Positions 26,439 through 35,808 of a stretch of DNA of 64,000 nucleotides are shown here, piece by piece. A program made the translations under genes and the position numbers. The notes beneath the pieces are model-generated. The model was not told where the DNA came from and did not search any database. It was given only the letters and a program-made list of their open reading frames with translations. Positions within the stretch are counted from its first letter, which is position 1. The number at the start of each line of letters is the position of its first letter. The stretch spans positions 1-64,000 of the forward strand of contig CAWIFL010000010.1 of the NCBI GenBank assembly GCA_963835535.1, read 5' to 3'. The DNA comes from Fen-1245 sp963835535 (GTDB lineage: Bacteria > Gemmatimonadota > Gemmatimonadetes > Gemmatimonadales > JACORV01).

Positions 26439-27512
26439 GTGAGTGTCCCCCGCGCTGCGCGGCCCATGGCTCTCGCGCTCGTCGCGGCCGTGCTCGTCGG
26501 TTGCGAGCATGGTACCACGGCGCCCGAGCCCACCAGCTTCACGCCTCCGTCGGTAGTGCACCCGGGGCGCGCGATCACTCCGGAAGCCATCGCTACCTAC
26601 GAGGGATCGGGTCAGGTAGTCCACCCGGACGTCGTGTACACGCCGCCGGGGATCTTCGCTCACGCCTGGCACCTGGTGCTGACGCCGTATCCCGCGGCCG
26701 GCGCGGTGTTCGAGAATCCTTCGGTGTATGCATCGGACGACGGCGTCACCTGGCAGGTGGAGCCCGGCACGGTGAATCCCGTGGCCGCACCGAGTCCGGA
26801 GCGTCACGAGGAGGATCTTTCGGATCCGGCCCTGGTGTTCGTCCCCGAATCGCGGGAGCTGTGGCTGTACTACCGGTCGTTCACGATGGATTCCGACTTC
26901 GTCTGGCTCATGCGGACGTCCGACGCGGTCCACTGGTCGAGTCCTGCGATGGTGCTCGCGACGGGGGGCGGAGAGGCGCTCTCACCGAGCGTCGTCCACC
27001 GGACGACGGGTGAATGGCGGATGTGGACGGTGAGCGGGCACTGCGGCCTGGGGATGGACACGCACATCGATATGCGTACGTCCGCGGATGGGCTCGTGTG
27101 GTCCTCACCCCTCGCGGTGACGCTGGCCGGCCTGTCGCCGTGGCACGTATTCGTGCGTTGGGTTGCCTCCCTCTCCACGTGGATGCTGGCGACCAATGTG
27201 AAGACGCGGGCGGACTCGTGTCTGACCAAGAAGCTGTACCTGGCGCTCAGCACGGACGGCGTGCAGTGGACCCCGCGAGACACCACCTGGCTGGTCGCAG
27301 GCGAGGATTCGGCGGGCCTGTTCTCGACCGTGGTCTATCGCTCCGCGTTCGCCGAGGTGGGCGACAGCTTGCGCTTCTGGTACTCGGGCGCGTCGATGTC
27401 GTACGTCAACTATACCTGTCGGAGTGCCGGGCAAGTGTGCACCGATTCGCTGCTGCGGTGGGGTGGTCTCGGAACGGAGATCCGTCTCGCCACGGACGTG
27501 CTGCCGCGGTAG
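26439..27512 (+). CDS. lipoprotein with glycosidase-like beta-propeller
   Basis: A protein of about 357 residues with a lipobox (AAVLVGC) after a short hydrophobic segment, so it is probably anchored in an envelope membrane. The body contains repeated blades with SxDGxxW phrases (VYASDDGVTWQV, TSDAVHWSS, TSADGLVWSS, ALSTDGVQWTP), as seen in five-bladed propellers of GH43/GH32-type and sialidase-like proteins. An acidic DLSDPALVF and WLYYRS resemble the active-site blade, but glycosidase activity cannot be claimed. GTG at 26439 follows GGGGAG very closely; an internal ATG at 26466 is the alternative. Confidence 0.7.
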   Translation: MSVPRAARPMALALVAAVLVGCEHGTTAPEPTSFTPPSVVHPGRAITPEAIATYEGSGQVVHPDVVYTPPGIFAHAWHLVLTPYPAAGAVFENPSVYASDDGVTWQVEPGTVNPVAAPSPERHEEDLSDPALVFVPESRELWLYYRSFTMDSDFVWLMRTSDAVHWSSPAMVLATGGGEALSPSVVHRTTGEWRMWTVSGHCGLGMDTHIDMRTSADGLVWSSPLAVTLAGLSPWHVFVRWVASLSTWMLATNVKTRADSCLTKKLYLALSTDGVQWTPRDTTWLVAGEDSAGLFSTVVYRSAFAEVGDSLRFWYSGASMSYVNYTCRSAGQVCTDSLLRWGGLGTEIRLATDVLPR

Positions 27513-27624
27513 GACCGGCGCGACCGCCGACGGAGCATCCCCCCTCCTCGCTCGTAACCGCTCGCGACTCTCCGTCTCCCTACTCTCCTGCCGTCCCGCT
27601 TCTGGCCCCTGCTATCTTTAGAGC

Positions 27625-30426
27625 GTGAACCCCTTCAGTACGATGAACGCCGGCTACGCGCAGGCGATGTACGAGCAGTACCTGCGCGACCCGCGTTCGG
27701 TGGACGACGAGTGGCGCGCGCTGTTCGAGAACGGCGCACGCGGCCTCCCGCCGCTCACGATGGCGGAGGCGGCGTCGGTCGGGCTGGCTGCGCCGCCTGC
27801 CGTCGGGGCCGAGGCCGGCCCCGGCGATGCGCTGGCCGTGGCGCTGGCGATGTCGGTGGTCAAGGCGTTCCGCACCCACGGGCACCTGGGCGCCCGGCTG
27901 GATCCGCTCGGGAGCGAGCCGGCGGGCGACCCCGCCTACGATCCCGCCACCATCGGCCTGACCGAGGAGATGATGCACCGCGTCCCCGCCTCCGTGCTGC
28001 GGATCGGCGTGCCCGGCGCGACCTTCGCCGACGCGCTGCCGTATCTCCGCGCCACGTACTGCGGGACGATCGCCTACGAGAAGGAGCACATTGGCAGCCA
28101 CGAGGAGCGCGTGTGGCTGCGGCAGACCATCGAGACCGGCGCGCACCTCGCGCCGCCGCCGCCCGCCGAGCAGCGCCGTCTGCTGACGCGGCTCACCGAG
28201 GTCGAGACGCTGGAGCGGTTCCTGGGCAAGGCGTACCTCGGGCAGAAGCGGTTCTCGATCGAGGGCGTGGACATGCTGGTCCCGATGCTCGATCTGGTGA
28301 TGGACCTCGCGGCCGCGGGCGGCTCGCGCGAAGTCGTGCTGGGGATGGCGCACCGCGGGCGCCTGAACGTGCTCGCGCACATCGTCGGCATGCCCTACGA
28401 ATCGGTGATCGCGGAGTTCGAGGGCGGGCCGGTCGGCGAGGCCGACGGGGCGACCGGCGACGTGAAGTACCATTTGGGAGCGCAGGGCACCTACACGACG
28501 ACGTCGGGTGCGGCGCTGACGGTGAAGCTGTCGCCGAACCCGAGTCACCTCGAGTCCGTGAACCCGGTGGTCGAGGGGCGGGCGCGCTCGCGACAGACCG
28601 ACCGCCGTGCTCCGGCATTGCGGCACGATCCGTCGGTCGCGCTGCCGGTCCTGATCCACGGCGACGCGGCGTACATCGGGCAGGGCGTGGTGGCCGAGAC
28701 GCTGAACCTGGCCCGGCTGGCGGGCTACACTACGGGCGGCACGGTCCACATCATCACCAACAACCAGCTGGGTTTCACGACCGACCCGCGCGAAGCGCGC
28801 TCGACCGACTACGCGTCGGACCTGGCCAAGGGGTTCGACCATCCGATCATCCACGTCAACGCGGACGACCCGGCGGCCTGCCTGGCGGCGGTGCGGCTGG
28901 CGATGGCGTATCGCGAGCGGTTCCGCGGCGACGTCATCATCGATCTGGTCGGGTATCGGCGGCACGGCCACAACGAGGCCGACGAGCCGGCCTACACCCA
29001 GCCGCAGATGTACGAGCGCATCGCGGCGCTGCCGACGGTGCGCGAGCAGTGGGCGGAGCACCTCGTCGCCGAGGGCGTGGTCGCGCGCGAGGCCGTGGAG
29101 GCGGAGGCGCAGGCCGCCTACGACCGGCTGGCTGCGGTGCAGCAGGCGGTCAAGGCGCAGGGGAAGGAAGGGGACGGCGTCGGCACGGCGCTGAAACCGC
29201 ACGAGAGCGAGGAGCTCGCGCCCGCGCAGGAGGAGTGCGATCCCGAGACCGGCGTTCGCGAGGAGGACCTGCGCGCGCTCGACCGCGAGCTGCATTCCTG
29301 GCCCGACGGCTTCACGGTCCATCCCAAGCTGCTCCGGCAGCTCGAGCGGCGCCGCAAGAGCGTCGCGGAGGGGGGCGGCCTCGAGTGGGCGCACGCCGAG
29401 GCGCTGGCGTTCGCCTCGCTCCTGGTCGAGGGCGTCCCGATCCGGCTGACGGGGCAGGACACCGAGCGCGGGACCTTCAGCCAGCGGCACCTGGTGCTGC
29501 ACGACGCGAAGAGCGGCGCACGCTGGGCGCCGATCCAGCATCTGGCTCGTGCGCGCGCGCCGATGGAGTTGCACAACAGCCCGCTTTCCGAGTTCGCGGC
29601 GCTGGGCTTCGAGTACGGCTACAGCGCCGAAGCGCCCGAGTGCCTGGTCCTCTGGGAGGCGCAGTTCGGGGACTTCGCGAACGGCGCCCAGATCATCATC
29701 GACCAGTTCATCGTGTCGGGGCGGGTGAAGTGGTCGGAGCGCTCGCGCCTGGTCCTGCTCCTGCCGCACGGCTACGAGGGGCAGGGTCCCGAGCACTCGA
29801 GCGCGCGGGTGGAGCGCTTCCTGCAGCTCGCCGGCGAGCAGAACATCCGGATCGCGAATCCCACCACGCCGGCGCAGTACTTCCACCTGCTCCGCCGCCA
29901 GGCACGGCTCGGCGACGCGCGGCCACTGGTCGTGATGACCCCGAAGAGCCTGCTGCGCCATCCGCTCGCGCTCTCGGCCCTGGACGAGCTGTCGGACGGC
30001 TGCTTCCGTCAGGTGCTCGAGGATCCGGGGGCGCCGGGGCGCCGCGAGGAGATCGAGCGCCTGGTGCTCTGCTCGGGCAAAGTGTACTACGACGTGGCAG
30101 CCACCGAGGAGCGCAAGGCATCCCGACGCACCGCCATTGGGCGCGTCGAGCTGCTCTACCCCCTGCCCAAGGACGACCTCCGCTCTCTGGTCGCGGCGTA
30201 CCCCAACCTGCGGGAGCTGGTCTGGCTGCAGGAGGAACCGCGGAACAAGGGGGCGTGGCGCTACCTCGCGCACCATCTGCGCGACCTGGCGCCGCGAACC
30301 AGGGCGGGGGACGTCGCGCTGCGCTACGTGGGGCGGCCGGAACGCGCGTCGTCGGCCGAGGGATACCCCAGCGCGCACCTGGTTGAGCAGCAGAGGATTG
30401 TGAGCGAGGCGCTCGGTGAGACGTAA
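27625..30426 (+). CDS. sucA: 2-oxoglutarate dehydrogenase E1 component
   Basis: A 933-residue thiamin-diphosphate enzyme that decarboxylates 2-oxoglutarate and succinylates the E2 lipoyl group in the TCA cycle. The N-terminus NAGYAQAMYEQYLRDPRSVDDEW is the standard SucA start (E2-binding region). The core has LGMAHRGRLNVLAH, GDAAYIGQGVVAET (ThDP pocket), NNQLGFTTDP and YRRHGHNEADEPA; the C-terminal transketolase-like part has LLPHGYEGQGPEHSSAR. GTG at 27625 fits the family start. No sucB or lpd is adjacent in the window. The upstream 112 bases are pyrimidine-rich without a recognisable promoter. Confidence 0.97.
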   Translation: MNPFSTMNAGYAQAMYEQYLRDPRSVDDEWRALFENGARGLPPLTMAEAASVGLAAPPAVGAEAGPGDALAVALAMSVVKAFRTHGHLGARLDPLGSEPAGDPAYDPATIGLTEEMMHRVPASVLRIGVPGATFADALPYLRATYCGTIAYEKEHIGSHEERVWLRQTIETGAHLAPPPPAEQRRLLTRLTEVETLERFLGKAYLGQKRFSIEGVDMLVPMLDLVMDLAAAGGSREVVLGMAHRGRLNVLAHIVGMPYESVIAEFEGGPVGEADGATGDVKYHLGAQGTYTTTSGAALTVKLSPNPSHLESVNPVVEGRARSRQTDRRAPALRHDPSVALPVLIHGDAAYIGQGVVAETLNLARLAGYTTGGTVHIITNNQLGFTTDPREARSTDYASDLAKGFDHPIIHVNADDPAACLAAVRLAMAYRERFRGDVIIDLVGYRRHGHNEADEPAYTQPQMYERIAALPTVREQWAEHLVAEGVVAREAVEAEAQAAYDRLAAVQQAVKAQGKEGDGVGTALKPHESEELAPAQEECDPETGVREEDLRALDRELHSWPDGFTVHPKLLRQLERRRKSVAEGGGLEWAHAEALAFASLLVEGVPIRLTGQDTERGTFSQRHLVLHDAKSGARWAPIQHLARARAPMELHNSPLSEFAALGFEYGYSAEAPECLVLWEAQFGDFANGAQIIIDQFIVSGRVKWSERSRLVLLLPHGYEGQGPEHSSARVERFLQLAGEQNIRIANPTTPAQYFHLLRRQARLGDARPLVVMTPKSLLRHPLALSALDELSDGCFRQVLEDPGAPGRREEIERLVLCSGKVYYDVAATEERKASRRTAIGRVELLYPLPKDDLRSLVAAYPNLRELVWLQEEPRNKGAWRYLAHHLRDLAPRTRAGDVALRYVGRPERASSAEGYPSAHLVEQQRIVSEALGET

Positions 30427-30432
30427 GGCAAA

Positions 30433-30534
30433 GTGAGAGGTGAGAGGCATACGCGAGAAGTGAGAGGGCCGCCGATTTCCTTCTCACGCCTTCCCCCTAT
30501 CACCCCTCACGCCTTTCGCCCTCTCACCTCTCAC
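30433..30534. repeat. inverted heptamer repeats at the sucA/moaA convergent junction
   Basis: GTGAGAGGTGAGAG at 30433-30446 (two GTGAGAG heptamers) is perfectly inverted at 30521-30534 (two CTCTCAC heptamers). A second inner pair, GTGAGAGGGC at 30460-30469 and GCCCTCTCAC at 30518-30527, competes for the same right arm. The RNA could fold into a long stem that ends both convergent transcripts. No U tract is obvious. Confidence 0.75.
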
Positions 30535-30557
30535 ATATTCGTCTCACCTCTGACGTT

Positions 30558-31583
30558 TCACCCGCCCCGTGTGTGCATCTCCCTGTGCGGATCCCTGCGC
30601 AGGGCCTCCACCTGGTACAGGGCGCCACGAGCCGTGACCTCCAGCCGCTGCTCCGCCCCCCGGTCCGACCTCCCGGTCCACGTCGCGGCGATCCGCCGGG
30701 CGATCTCATCGTCGGAAGCCCCCGAGCGCAGTGCGTCCCGCAGGCTGATGCCGCGCTCGGCATAGAGGCACAGGTACCAGGTGCCGTCGGCGGTGATGCG
30801 GCTGCGGTCGCAGGCGCGGCAGAACGGCGCCGTCGTCGAGGCGATGATGCCGAAGTGGGTGCCGTCCGGCAGAACGAACTCCTCGGCGGGCGCGGCGCCG
30901 TCCGCGACGGCGCCCACCGGCTGCGGCGCGCCGTAGCGCCCCGTGAGCGCATCGAGCATCTCCCGCCGCGACACCACCTGGTCCATGGACCATCGGGTGG
31001 CGCCGCCCACGTCCATGTATTCGATGAACCGGCACTCGGCATCGTTCGCGCGGCAGTATTCGATCAGATCCGCCAGCTCGTCCTCGTTGTAGCCACGCAC
31101 GACGACGGTGTTGATCTTGAGCCGCTGGAACCCGGCCGCGCGCGCGGCCGCGATCCCCGCCAGCACGTCGCTGTGCCGCGTGCTCCGCGTGTAGGCCTCG
31201 AACCGGTCGGCCTTGAGCGTATCCAGGCTCACGGTCACGCGGTGCAGCCCCGCGGCGCGGAGATCCGCGGCCGCGCCCGCCAGCAGCATCCCGTTGGTCG
31301 TGAGGGCCAGGTCGGCGAGGCGGGTCTCCCGCGCCAGGAGCCCGACCAGGGTTGGGACGTCGTGTCTGAGGAGCGGCTCGCCCCCCGTGAGCCGCACCTT
31401 GTGCACCCCCAGCCCGGCGAAGATCCCCACCAGCCGCTGGATCTCCTCGAAGGAGAGGATGGAAGCGCGTGGCAGCCAGACGTACTCCTCCTCCGGCATG
31501 CAGTAGCGGCACCGGAGGTTGCAGCGGTCGGTGAGCGAGAGCCGCAGGCTGGTGAGCGGGCGGCGCAGTGTGTCGTGGAGCAC
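30558..31583 (-). CDS. moaA: GTP 3',8-cyclase MoaA (molybdenum cofactor biosynthesis)
   Basis: A 341-residue radical-SAM enzyme that converts GTP to 3',8-cyclo-7,8-dihydro-GTP, the first step of molybdopterin synthesis. The N-terminal SAM cluster motif is CNLRCRYC, followed by RLTGGEPLLR. The C-terminal [4Fe-4S] site is FCRACDRSRITADG with the third cysteine in WYLCLY. The protein ends in the GG dipeptide needed for activity in known MoaA proteins. GTG at 31583 is chosen because the family starts shortly before RLSLTDRCN; longer readings have atypical composition. No Shine-Dalgarno is clear. No other Moco genes are in the window. A terminator-like hairpin lies 8 bases upstream of the start. 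Confidence 0.93.
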   Translation of the reverse strand: MLHDTLRRPLTSLRLSLTDRCNLRCRYCMPEEEYVWLPRASILSFEEIQRLVGIFAGLGVHKVRLTGGEPLLRHDVPTLVGLLARETRLADLALTTNGMLLAGAAADLRAAGLHRVTVSLDTLKADRFEAYTRSTRHSDVLAGIAAARAAGFQRLKINTVVVRGYNEDELADLIEYCRANDAECRFIEYMDVGGATRWSMDQVVSRREMLDALTGRYGAPQPVGAVADGAAPAEEFVLPDGTHFGIIASTTAPFCRACDRSRITADGTWYLCLYAERGISLRDALRSGASDDEIARRIAATWTGRSDRGAEQRLEVTARGALYQVEALRRDPHREMHTRGG

Positions 31584-31590
31584 GATCCGG

Positions 31591-31632
31591 AAAGAAAAGC
31601 CGGTCGCCGCCCGCGAGGCAAGGCGGCGACCG
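31591..31632 (-). terminator. hairpin with U-rich tail upstream of moaA
   Basis: On the minus strand an 11-bp perfect stem (31632-31622 with 31611-31601) is followed by CTTTTCTTT. It should terminate the upstream lipoprotein transcript. Because it ends only 8 bases before the moaA GTG, it may instead attenuate or control moaA. Confidence 0.7.
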
Positions 31633-31754
31633 CCCCTGGCTCGCCTACTCAAGCTCAGTGAACACCGGGCTCGCGACCCAAGGGCGCATCCGCCGAACGC
31701 CCGAGGCCCCGTGCCAGCGGAGTACACGGGGCCCCGCGCATCTTGCGCGACAGG

Positions 31755-33338
31755 CTACTGGGATTGACAACTGCTGCCGCCAATACTGACCGACAGACTC
31801 GCTCGACCTTGGAGATTGTTCGCATCAGTAGCCGTCACAGCGATCGTGAAGGCACTACTCGGCGTGGTGATCGTCAGCGTGTCGCTGCCGTCGCCAGCGG
31901 GGTTGCCGTTCACGGTCCACGAGTAGGTGTACGGCTCCGTGCCGCCCGATGTCGCTGCGGTCCAAGTGCAGAGGTGGCGGGCCGGCACGCGGGTCGAGCC
32001 GTTGATCGTAACGGACAGGGTCGGCGCCTGAATGTTCAGTACAAGTGCGGGGCTTGACAGAGGCCCATACGGCGAGTTGCGCACCTGGAAGGTCCAGGTG
32101 CCGGGGGCTCCGAGCTCCATGGACGCCACCGTCAGTTGACTATAGGTCTTTCCACTCAAGGCGGAGTTGGAATCCACGTAGTTGCAGTATCCTGGGTTGC
32201 AACTGGAAAGGTGATAGAAGATTTGCACGGAATCGGGATTGAAGTACGAGCCGTTAATCGTCAGCGAGAACGACTGACCCTGCTCGGGCTGCTGTGGATT
32301 CGTGCTGAGGCTGGTCGTGTTCGGCGCGTTCTCGAAGAGGATCACCGAGTTCGTTGTGGGAACTGCGTCGAAGCTGCAGTCCACCCATCGAGGCGAGATA
32401 GTAGCGGGACGCCAGGACGGGCTTATCGGGCCAGATCGGTCAGAGACCTGAATCCCAGTGAACTGGACCCAACTGGCCGGGAAATAATCGCACGATACGA
32501 TGTTGCCGCCGGTCTCCACGACGCCGCCATTGGCTTGGACGTAGTAATCGCTGTCCTGAATCTGAAGGAGGGATTGACGGAAGACCGACAAATTGGCGAC
32601 GGCCCAGACCTCCCAAGTACACAAGCCGTTCGAGCACGATGATGCCCAAATCATGCCAGTTATCGTATCCCCCGGCGACACGGCGACCGAGCTTCCGACT
32701 GCGTAGTTCCCGGTCAGGCCGTCAACCCACGCCGCCGTCAGGGTCCAGCTGGACATAGAATCTTGTTGGTAGTCACTGTAGCCGTATTGGAGTATCGGCT
32801 GAAGGATGTATCTCGGTCTGGAGCCCGAGCTCTGGAGCGACGGGAACACGAAGTAGCGATCTTTCGTGCTCTTGCTGTAAACGTGGACCGGCTTGGGTGG
32901 CACGTAGAAGTCGGCCTCGATGGACCGATACGAGTCGCCGCCCGGAGCTACGATCGAGTCCCAGGCGTCCCATCCTGCATCAGTCGGGCCAGCGATGGCG
33001 CCACTGCCAGCATTGGAGGTGCCGCCGCCCACCTCTGGTAGCGTCAGGAATGCGGGGAAGGGACATTGGGGAATCTGATAACTCGTTCCATCCTTGAGGG
33101 TCACCACCCAGTCGCGACTGACTACTGCACCGGGCGGAATCTGGTGCACGCAGGAGGCATGAAACCAGCCGGCAGGCATTCGTACGTATCCGACGAGCTG
33201 GGCGCTATCAGGCCCCACGGAACTGGCTTGCATGTCCGCCCTCTGTTGCATTGCGACCGCGGTAACCGGCGGGCGCTGCTCCATGCAGCCGTACAAGAAA
33301 CATGCGGCGGCAAGGAGCCCCAGGCGTAAGAGCTTCAT
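31755..33338 (-). CDS. large lipoprotein with PKD/Ig-like C-terminus; paralogue of the 54.3-kb lipoprotein
   Basis: A 527-residue secreted protein with lipobox LYGC at residues 15-18. The N-terminal half carries segments shared with the protein at 54301: GWFHASCVHQIPPG, KDGTSYQIPQCP, YILQPILQYGYS, PGDTITGMI and a CxxxxC-W unit. The C-terminal ~180 residues contain two Ig-like/PKD domains (NTTSLSTNPQQPEQGQSFSL and VPARHLCTWTAATSGGTEPY). About ten cysteines suggest disulfides. GGGGGGAG directly precedes the ATG. Codon use is less GC-biased than in neighbouring housekeeping genes, suggesting acquisition. I do not recognise the core domain; a binding or surface role is a guess. Confidence 0.75.
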   Translation of the reverse strand: MKLLRLGLLAAACFLYGCMEQRPPVTAVAMQQRADMQASSVGPDSAQLVGYVRMPAGWFHASCVHQIPPGAVVSRDWVVTLKDGTSYQIPQCPFPAFLTLPEVGGGTSNAGSGAIAGPTDAGWDAWDSIVAPGGDSYRSIEADFYVPPKPVHVYSKSTKDRYFVFPSLQSSGSRPRYILQPILQYGYSDYQQDSMSSWTLTAAWVDGLTGNYAVGSSVAVSPGDTITGMIWASSCSNGLCTWEVWAVANLSVFRQSLLQIQDSDYYVQANGGVVETGGNIVSCDYFPASWVQFTGIQVSDRSGPISPSWRPATISPRWVDCSFDAVPTTNSVILFENAPNTTSLSTNPQQPEQGQSFSLTINGSYFNPDSVQIFYHLSSCNPGYCNYVDSNSALSGKTYSQLTVASMELGAPGTWTFQVRNSPYGPLSSPALVLNIQAPTLSVTINGSTRVPARHLCTWTAATSGGTEPYTYSWTVNGNPAGDGSDTLTITTPSSAFTIAVTATDANNLQGRASLSVSIGGSSCQSQ

Positions 33339-33724
33339 GGCTCCCCCCCTCGAATGGGAATCCCCCCGTCCAATGCGCTGCGCGTGTCATCATCATATGG
33401 CGCCCCCGTCATGCGAGCGTTAGGCGGCGCTCCGCACTACGGCGAGTAGTCCGATCGGAATTCGCACGGGGCGACCGAGGCTGACGATTGCGGGCGAGCC
33501 ACCTCTTCGCGCGGCGCTTCTCTCCGATGCCGCGGTCTGATTCCCGGGGGCCACCACCGCGCTCTATGCTGGGACGGGGCCGGACGGCACAGCCGGCTGG
33601 TTCTGGTCAGAGACAAATGTGCACTACGCTGAGTGGAGCGTCGCCGCTCGGGCAATTTGGACAGTTCCTGTCGGCGCTCGGGGGCGGCGCGGCCTTGCCA
33701 TCGGCAAAGCCGAGGCTTATACGT
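33339..33724. other. non-coding stretch left of the IS element
   Basis: About 390 bases separate the lipoprotein start from the insertion sequence. I find no convincing gene here; open frames are short, lack ribosome-binding sites and have no recognisable products. It should hold the lipoprotein promoter, but no clear -35/-10 pair stands out. Confidence 0.5.
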
Positions 33725-33729
33725 GATGT
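33725..33729. repeat. target-site duplication GATGT (left copy)
   Basis: GATGT directly precedes the left IS end and is repeated at 35809-35813 immediately after the right end. A 5-bp direct repeat is within the range known for IS21-family insertion. Confidence 0.85.
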
Positions 33730-33799
33730 TGTCAACGGCGGTTTCGAAGTGCACGAAAACGGCGGCGAAAAGTGCACACTCTGGCGGGGGGTGACACCC

Positions 33800-34636
33800 C
33801 TAGGAGGTCAGGGCCTCCTGCCGGTGGCGGCGGCGAGGGGTGGCGCGGCCTGAGCCGGGCTCGGGCTGCGGGCTGAGCAGCTGCTGCAGATCGGCGTGCT
33901 GGCGCATCCGGAAGCTGTTGCCCCGGATGTTGACGATGTGGCAGTGGTGCACGAGCCGATCAATGAGGGCGCTGGCCATGACGTCGTCCCCGAAGACCTC
34001 GCCCCAGTCCTCGAAGCCCTTGTTACTGGTCAGGACGGTGGAGGCGGTCTCGTAGCGGCGGCTCATGAGCTGGAAGAAGAGCATCGCGCCGGTGCGGCTG
34101 ATGGGCAGGTAGCCCAGCTCATCGACCACCAGGAGCGAGGGGAAGATCAGGGTCTTCAGGCGCTGGCTGAGGTGCCCGGCGGCCTGCGCTTCCTCGAGCG
34201 ACGTGATGAGGTCGGCCAGGGTGCCGTAGTAGACGCGGCGGCCGCTCTGGGCGGCGGCGATCGCCAGGCTGATCGCGAGGTGCGTCTTCCCGACGCCCGG
34301 CGGCCCGAGGAAGATGACGTTTTCCCGGCGCTCGACGAAGCCGAGGGTGTGGAGGCTGTCGATCTGCTCGCGCTGGAGGGCCGGCTGGAAGCTGAAGTCG
34401 AAGTCGGCCAGAGTCTTCACGGCCGGCAGGCGCGAGGAGCGCATGGCGGCGACCAGGCGGCGGGCATTACGCAGCGTGATCTGCGCCCCCAGGAGCGCCT
34501 CCAGGGCCTCGGGGGCCTTGAGGTGGCCGCCGTCGATGCGAGCCAGGATGTCGTCGAGGGCTTCGAGCGCGCCGGGCATCTTGAGGTCGGCGAGCTGCGC
34601 GCGGAGCCGGTCGCGGAGCGAGGGCGCGGGCTTCAT
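33800..34636 (-). CDS. istB: IS21-family ATP-binding helper protein IstB
   Basis: A 278-residue AAA+ ATPase that helps the IstA transposase choose and join target DNA. Walker A is GPPGVGKTHLA, Walker B is LLVVDELGYLPI, and SNKGFEDWGEVFGDD with DRLVHHCHIVNIRGNSFR completes the family pattern. Its ATG overlaps the istA stop (ATGA), the normal IS21 arrangement. The gene appears intact, ending 19 bases before the inner edge of the left inverted repeat. Confidence 0.95.
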   Translation of the reverse strand: MKPAPSLRDRLRAQLADLKMPGALEALDDILARIDGGHLKAPEALEALLGAQITLRNARRLVAAMRSSRLPAVKTLADFDFSFQPALQREQIDSLHTLGFVERRENVIFLGPPGVGKTHLAISLAIAAAQSGRRVYYGTLADLITSLEEAQAAGHLSQRLKTLIFPSLLVVDELGYLPISRTGAMLFFQLMSRRYETASTVLTSNKGFEDWGEVFGDDVMASALIDRLVHHCHIVNIRGNSFRMRQHADLQQLLSPQPEPGSGRATPRRRHRQEALTS

Positions 34637-35662
34637 CGCGCGGCCGCGAGCTGGGCGTAAGCGGTGAGCGGCCGGCGCTCGACCGGGATGTGGGGCACCG
34701 GCGCCATGGTCGGGCGCGCGACGGGCGCGGTGTCCGGCAGCAGCACTAGGGAGCGGTACGGCCGCGGCGCCAGCGGCAGCAGGAGCGCGCGCTCGTCGCG
34801 CTCGAAGCGCACGTCGGGCGGCTCGTGGGTGGTGCCGTGGTCCCGGGCATTGGCGACGGTCGCGAGCCAGTGCAGGGCTTGGGCATTGAGATCGGCGTCG
34901 CCGGCGAACGCGCGGCCGTAGAGGAAGCTCTGCCGGACGTAGCGGATGGGGCGCTCGACCTTGCCCTTGGTCTGGGCGCGGTAGGGGCGGCAGGCGCGGA
35001 TCCGGAAGCCCCAGTGGGCGGCGAAGCGCAGGAACTCGGGATTTTCGAGGACGCGGCCGCCCAGGGGGCGCCGGTCCTCGAGGATGACGGCCTTGAGCTG
35101 GTCGAAGAGCAGCTCGCGCGGGACGCCGCCGCAGCAGGCGAAGGCCGCCTCGAGGCCGGTCATCAGGGTGCGCAGCGACTGGCGGGCGTAGAACTGGACC
35201 CACAGCAGGCGCGAGTAGCCGAGGACGAACATCACGGCGAAGCGCTTGCCCCACGGCAGGCGGACCTCGGCGAAGTCCACCTGGCCCTGCTGGCCCGGCG
35301 GCGTCTCGAAGCGGATCACCGCCTCCGGCGGCGGGACGGGCCGCACGCGGCGGACGAAGACCTTGAGCTGGGTCAGGCTGCCGGGATAGCTCGGCGGCGC
35401 GGGCCTCCGCAAAGAGCCGGACCGCCGTGAGCTCGGGGTAGGTCTCGAGCCGCTGCCGGATGAGGGCATGGAAGGGATCCAGCTGCGTGGGACGCGGCCG
35501 GTACCGGATGCTGGTGGCGTCAAGCTCGCGGTCCAGATCACCGTGGGCGATCCACTTGTAGACGCAGCGGCGGCTGATGCCGATCCGCTCCGCAATGGCG
35601 GTCTTGGAGAGACCTTGCTCCAGGTAATGGCGCAGCAGCACACGAGGCTCCCAGTCGTACAT
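34633..35662 (-). pseudogene. istA: IS21-family transposase IstA, frameshifted
   Basis: The reading starts at 35662 with a helix-turn-helix region (SKTAIAERIGISRRCVYKWI) and stays in frame to LFAEARAA. It then must shift by one base near 35392 to continue as YPGSLTQLKVFVRR and the rve/DDE integrase core: QVDFAEV, LLFDQLKAV, and the glutamate in GKVERPIRY. With the shift repaired the protein is about 342 residues and complete, with all three acidic residues. As read, no full transposase can be made, so the copy is probably dead unless the shift is a sequencing error. Confidence 0.88.
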
Positions 35663-35808
35663 CGCGTCTCCACCCCGGAGGGGAAGCCGCGAATCTGGCG
35701 ACGAGCCGGCGGGCTGCTACCCGGTGAGGCGCTCAGCCCCCGGCGGGATCGGGGCCGAGTGTGCACTTTTGGCCGCCGAATTCGTGCAATCTGTGGCCGC
35801 CGCTAACA

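Larger units (their letters stand above)
33730..35808 (-). mobile_element. IS21-family insertion sequence
   Basis: A 2079-bp element bounded by 52-bp imperfect terminal inverted repeats (33730-33781 and 35757-35808; 41 of 52 positions match). Both begin TGT and end in AAAAGTGCACACTC on the inner side. Each end contains two related sub-repeats built around CGGCGG and GTGCAC, the multiple-repeat end structure of IS21. It carries istA and istB on the minus strand and is flanked by GATGT duplications. It lies in non-coding DNA between two lipoprotein genes, so no gene is interrupted. Confidence 0.93.

Noticed and set aside
31584..31754. Molybdenum-cofactor riboswitch before moaA
   Set aside because: The leader has strong hairpins, but I could not match the known Moco RNA conserved segments. 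Kept only as a terminator or attenuator.
34633..35662. Programmed frameshifting in istA
   Set aside because: IS21 elements normally encode IstA in one frame, and no slippery heptamer is evident at the shift point. A simple indel or sequence error is more likely.
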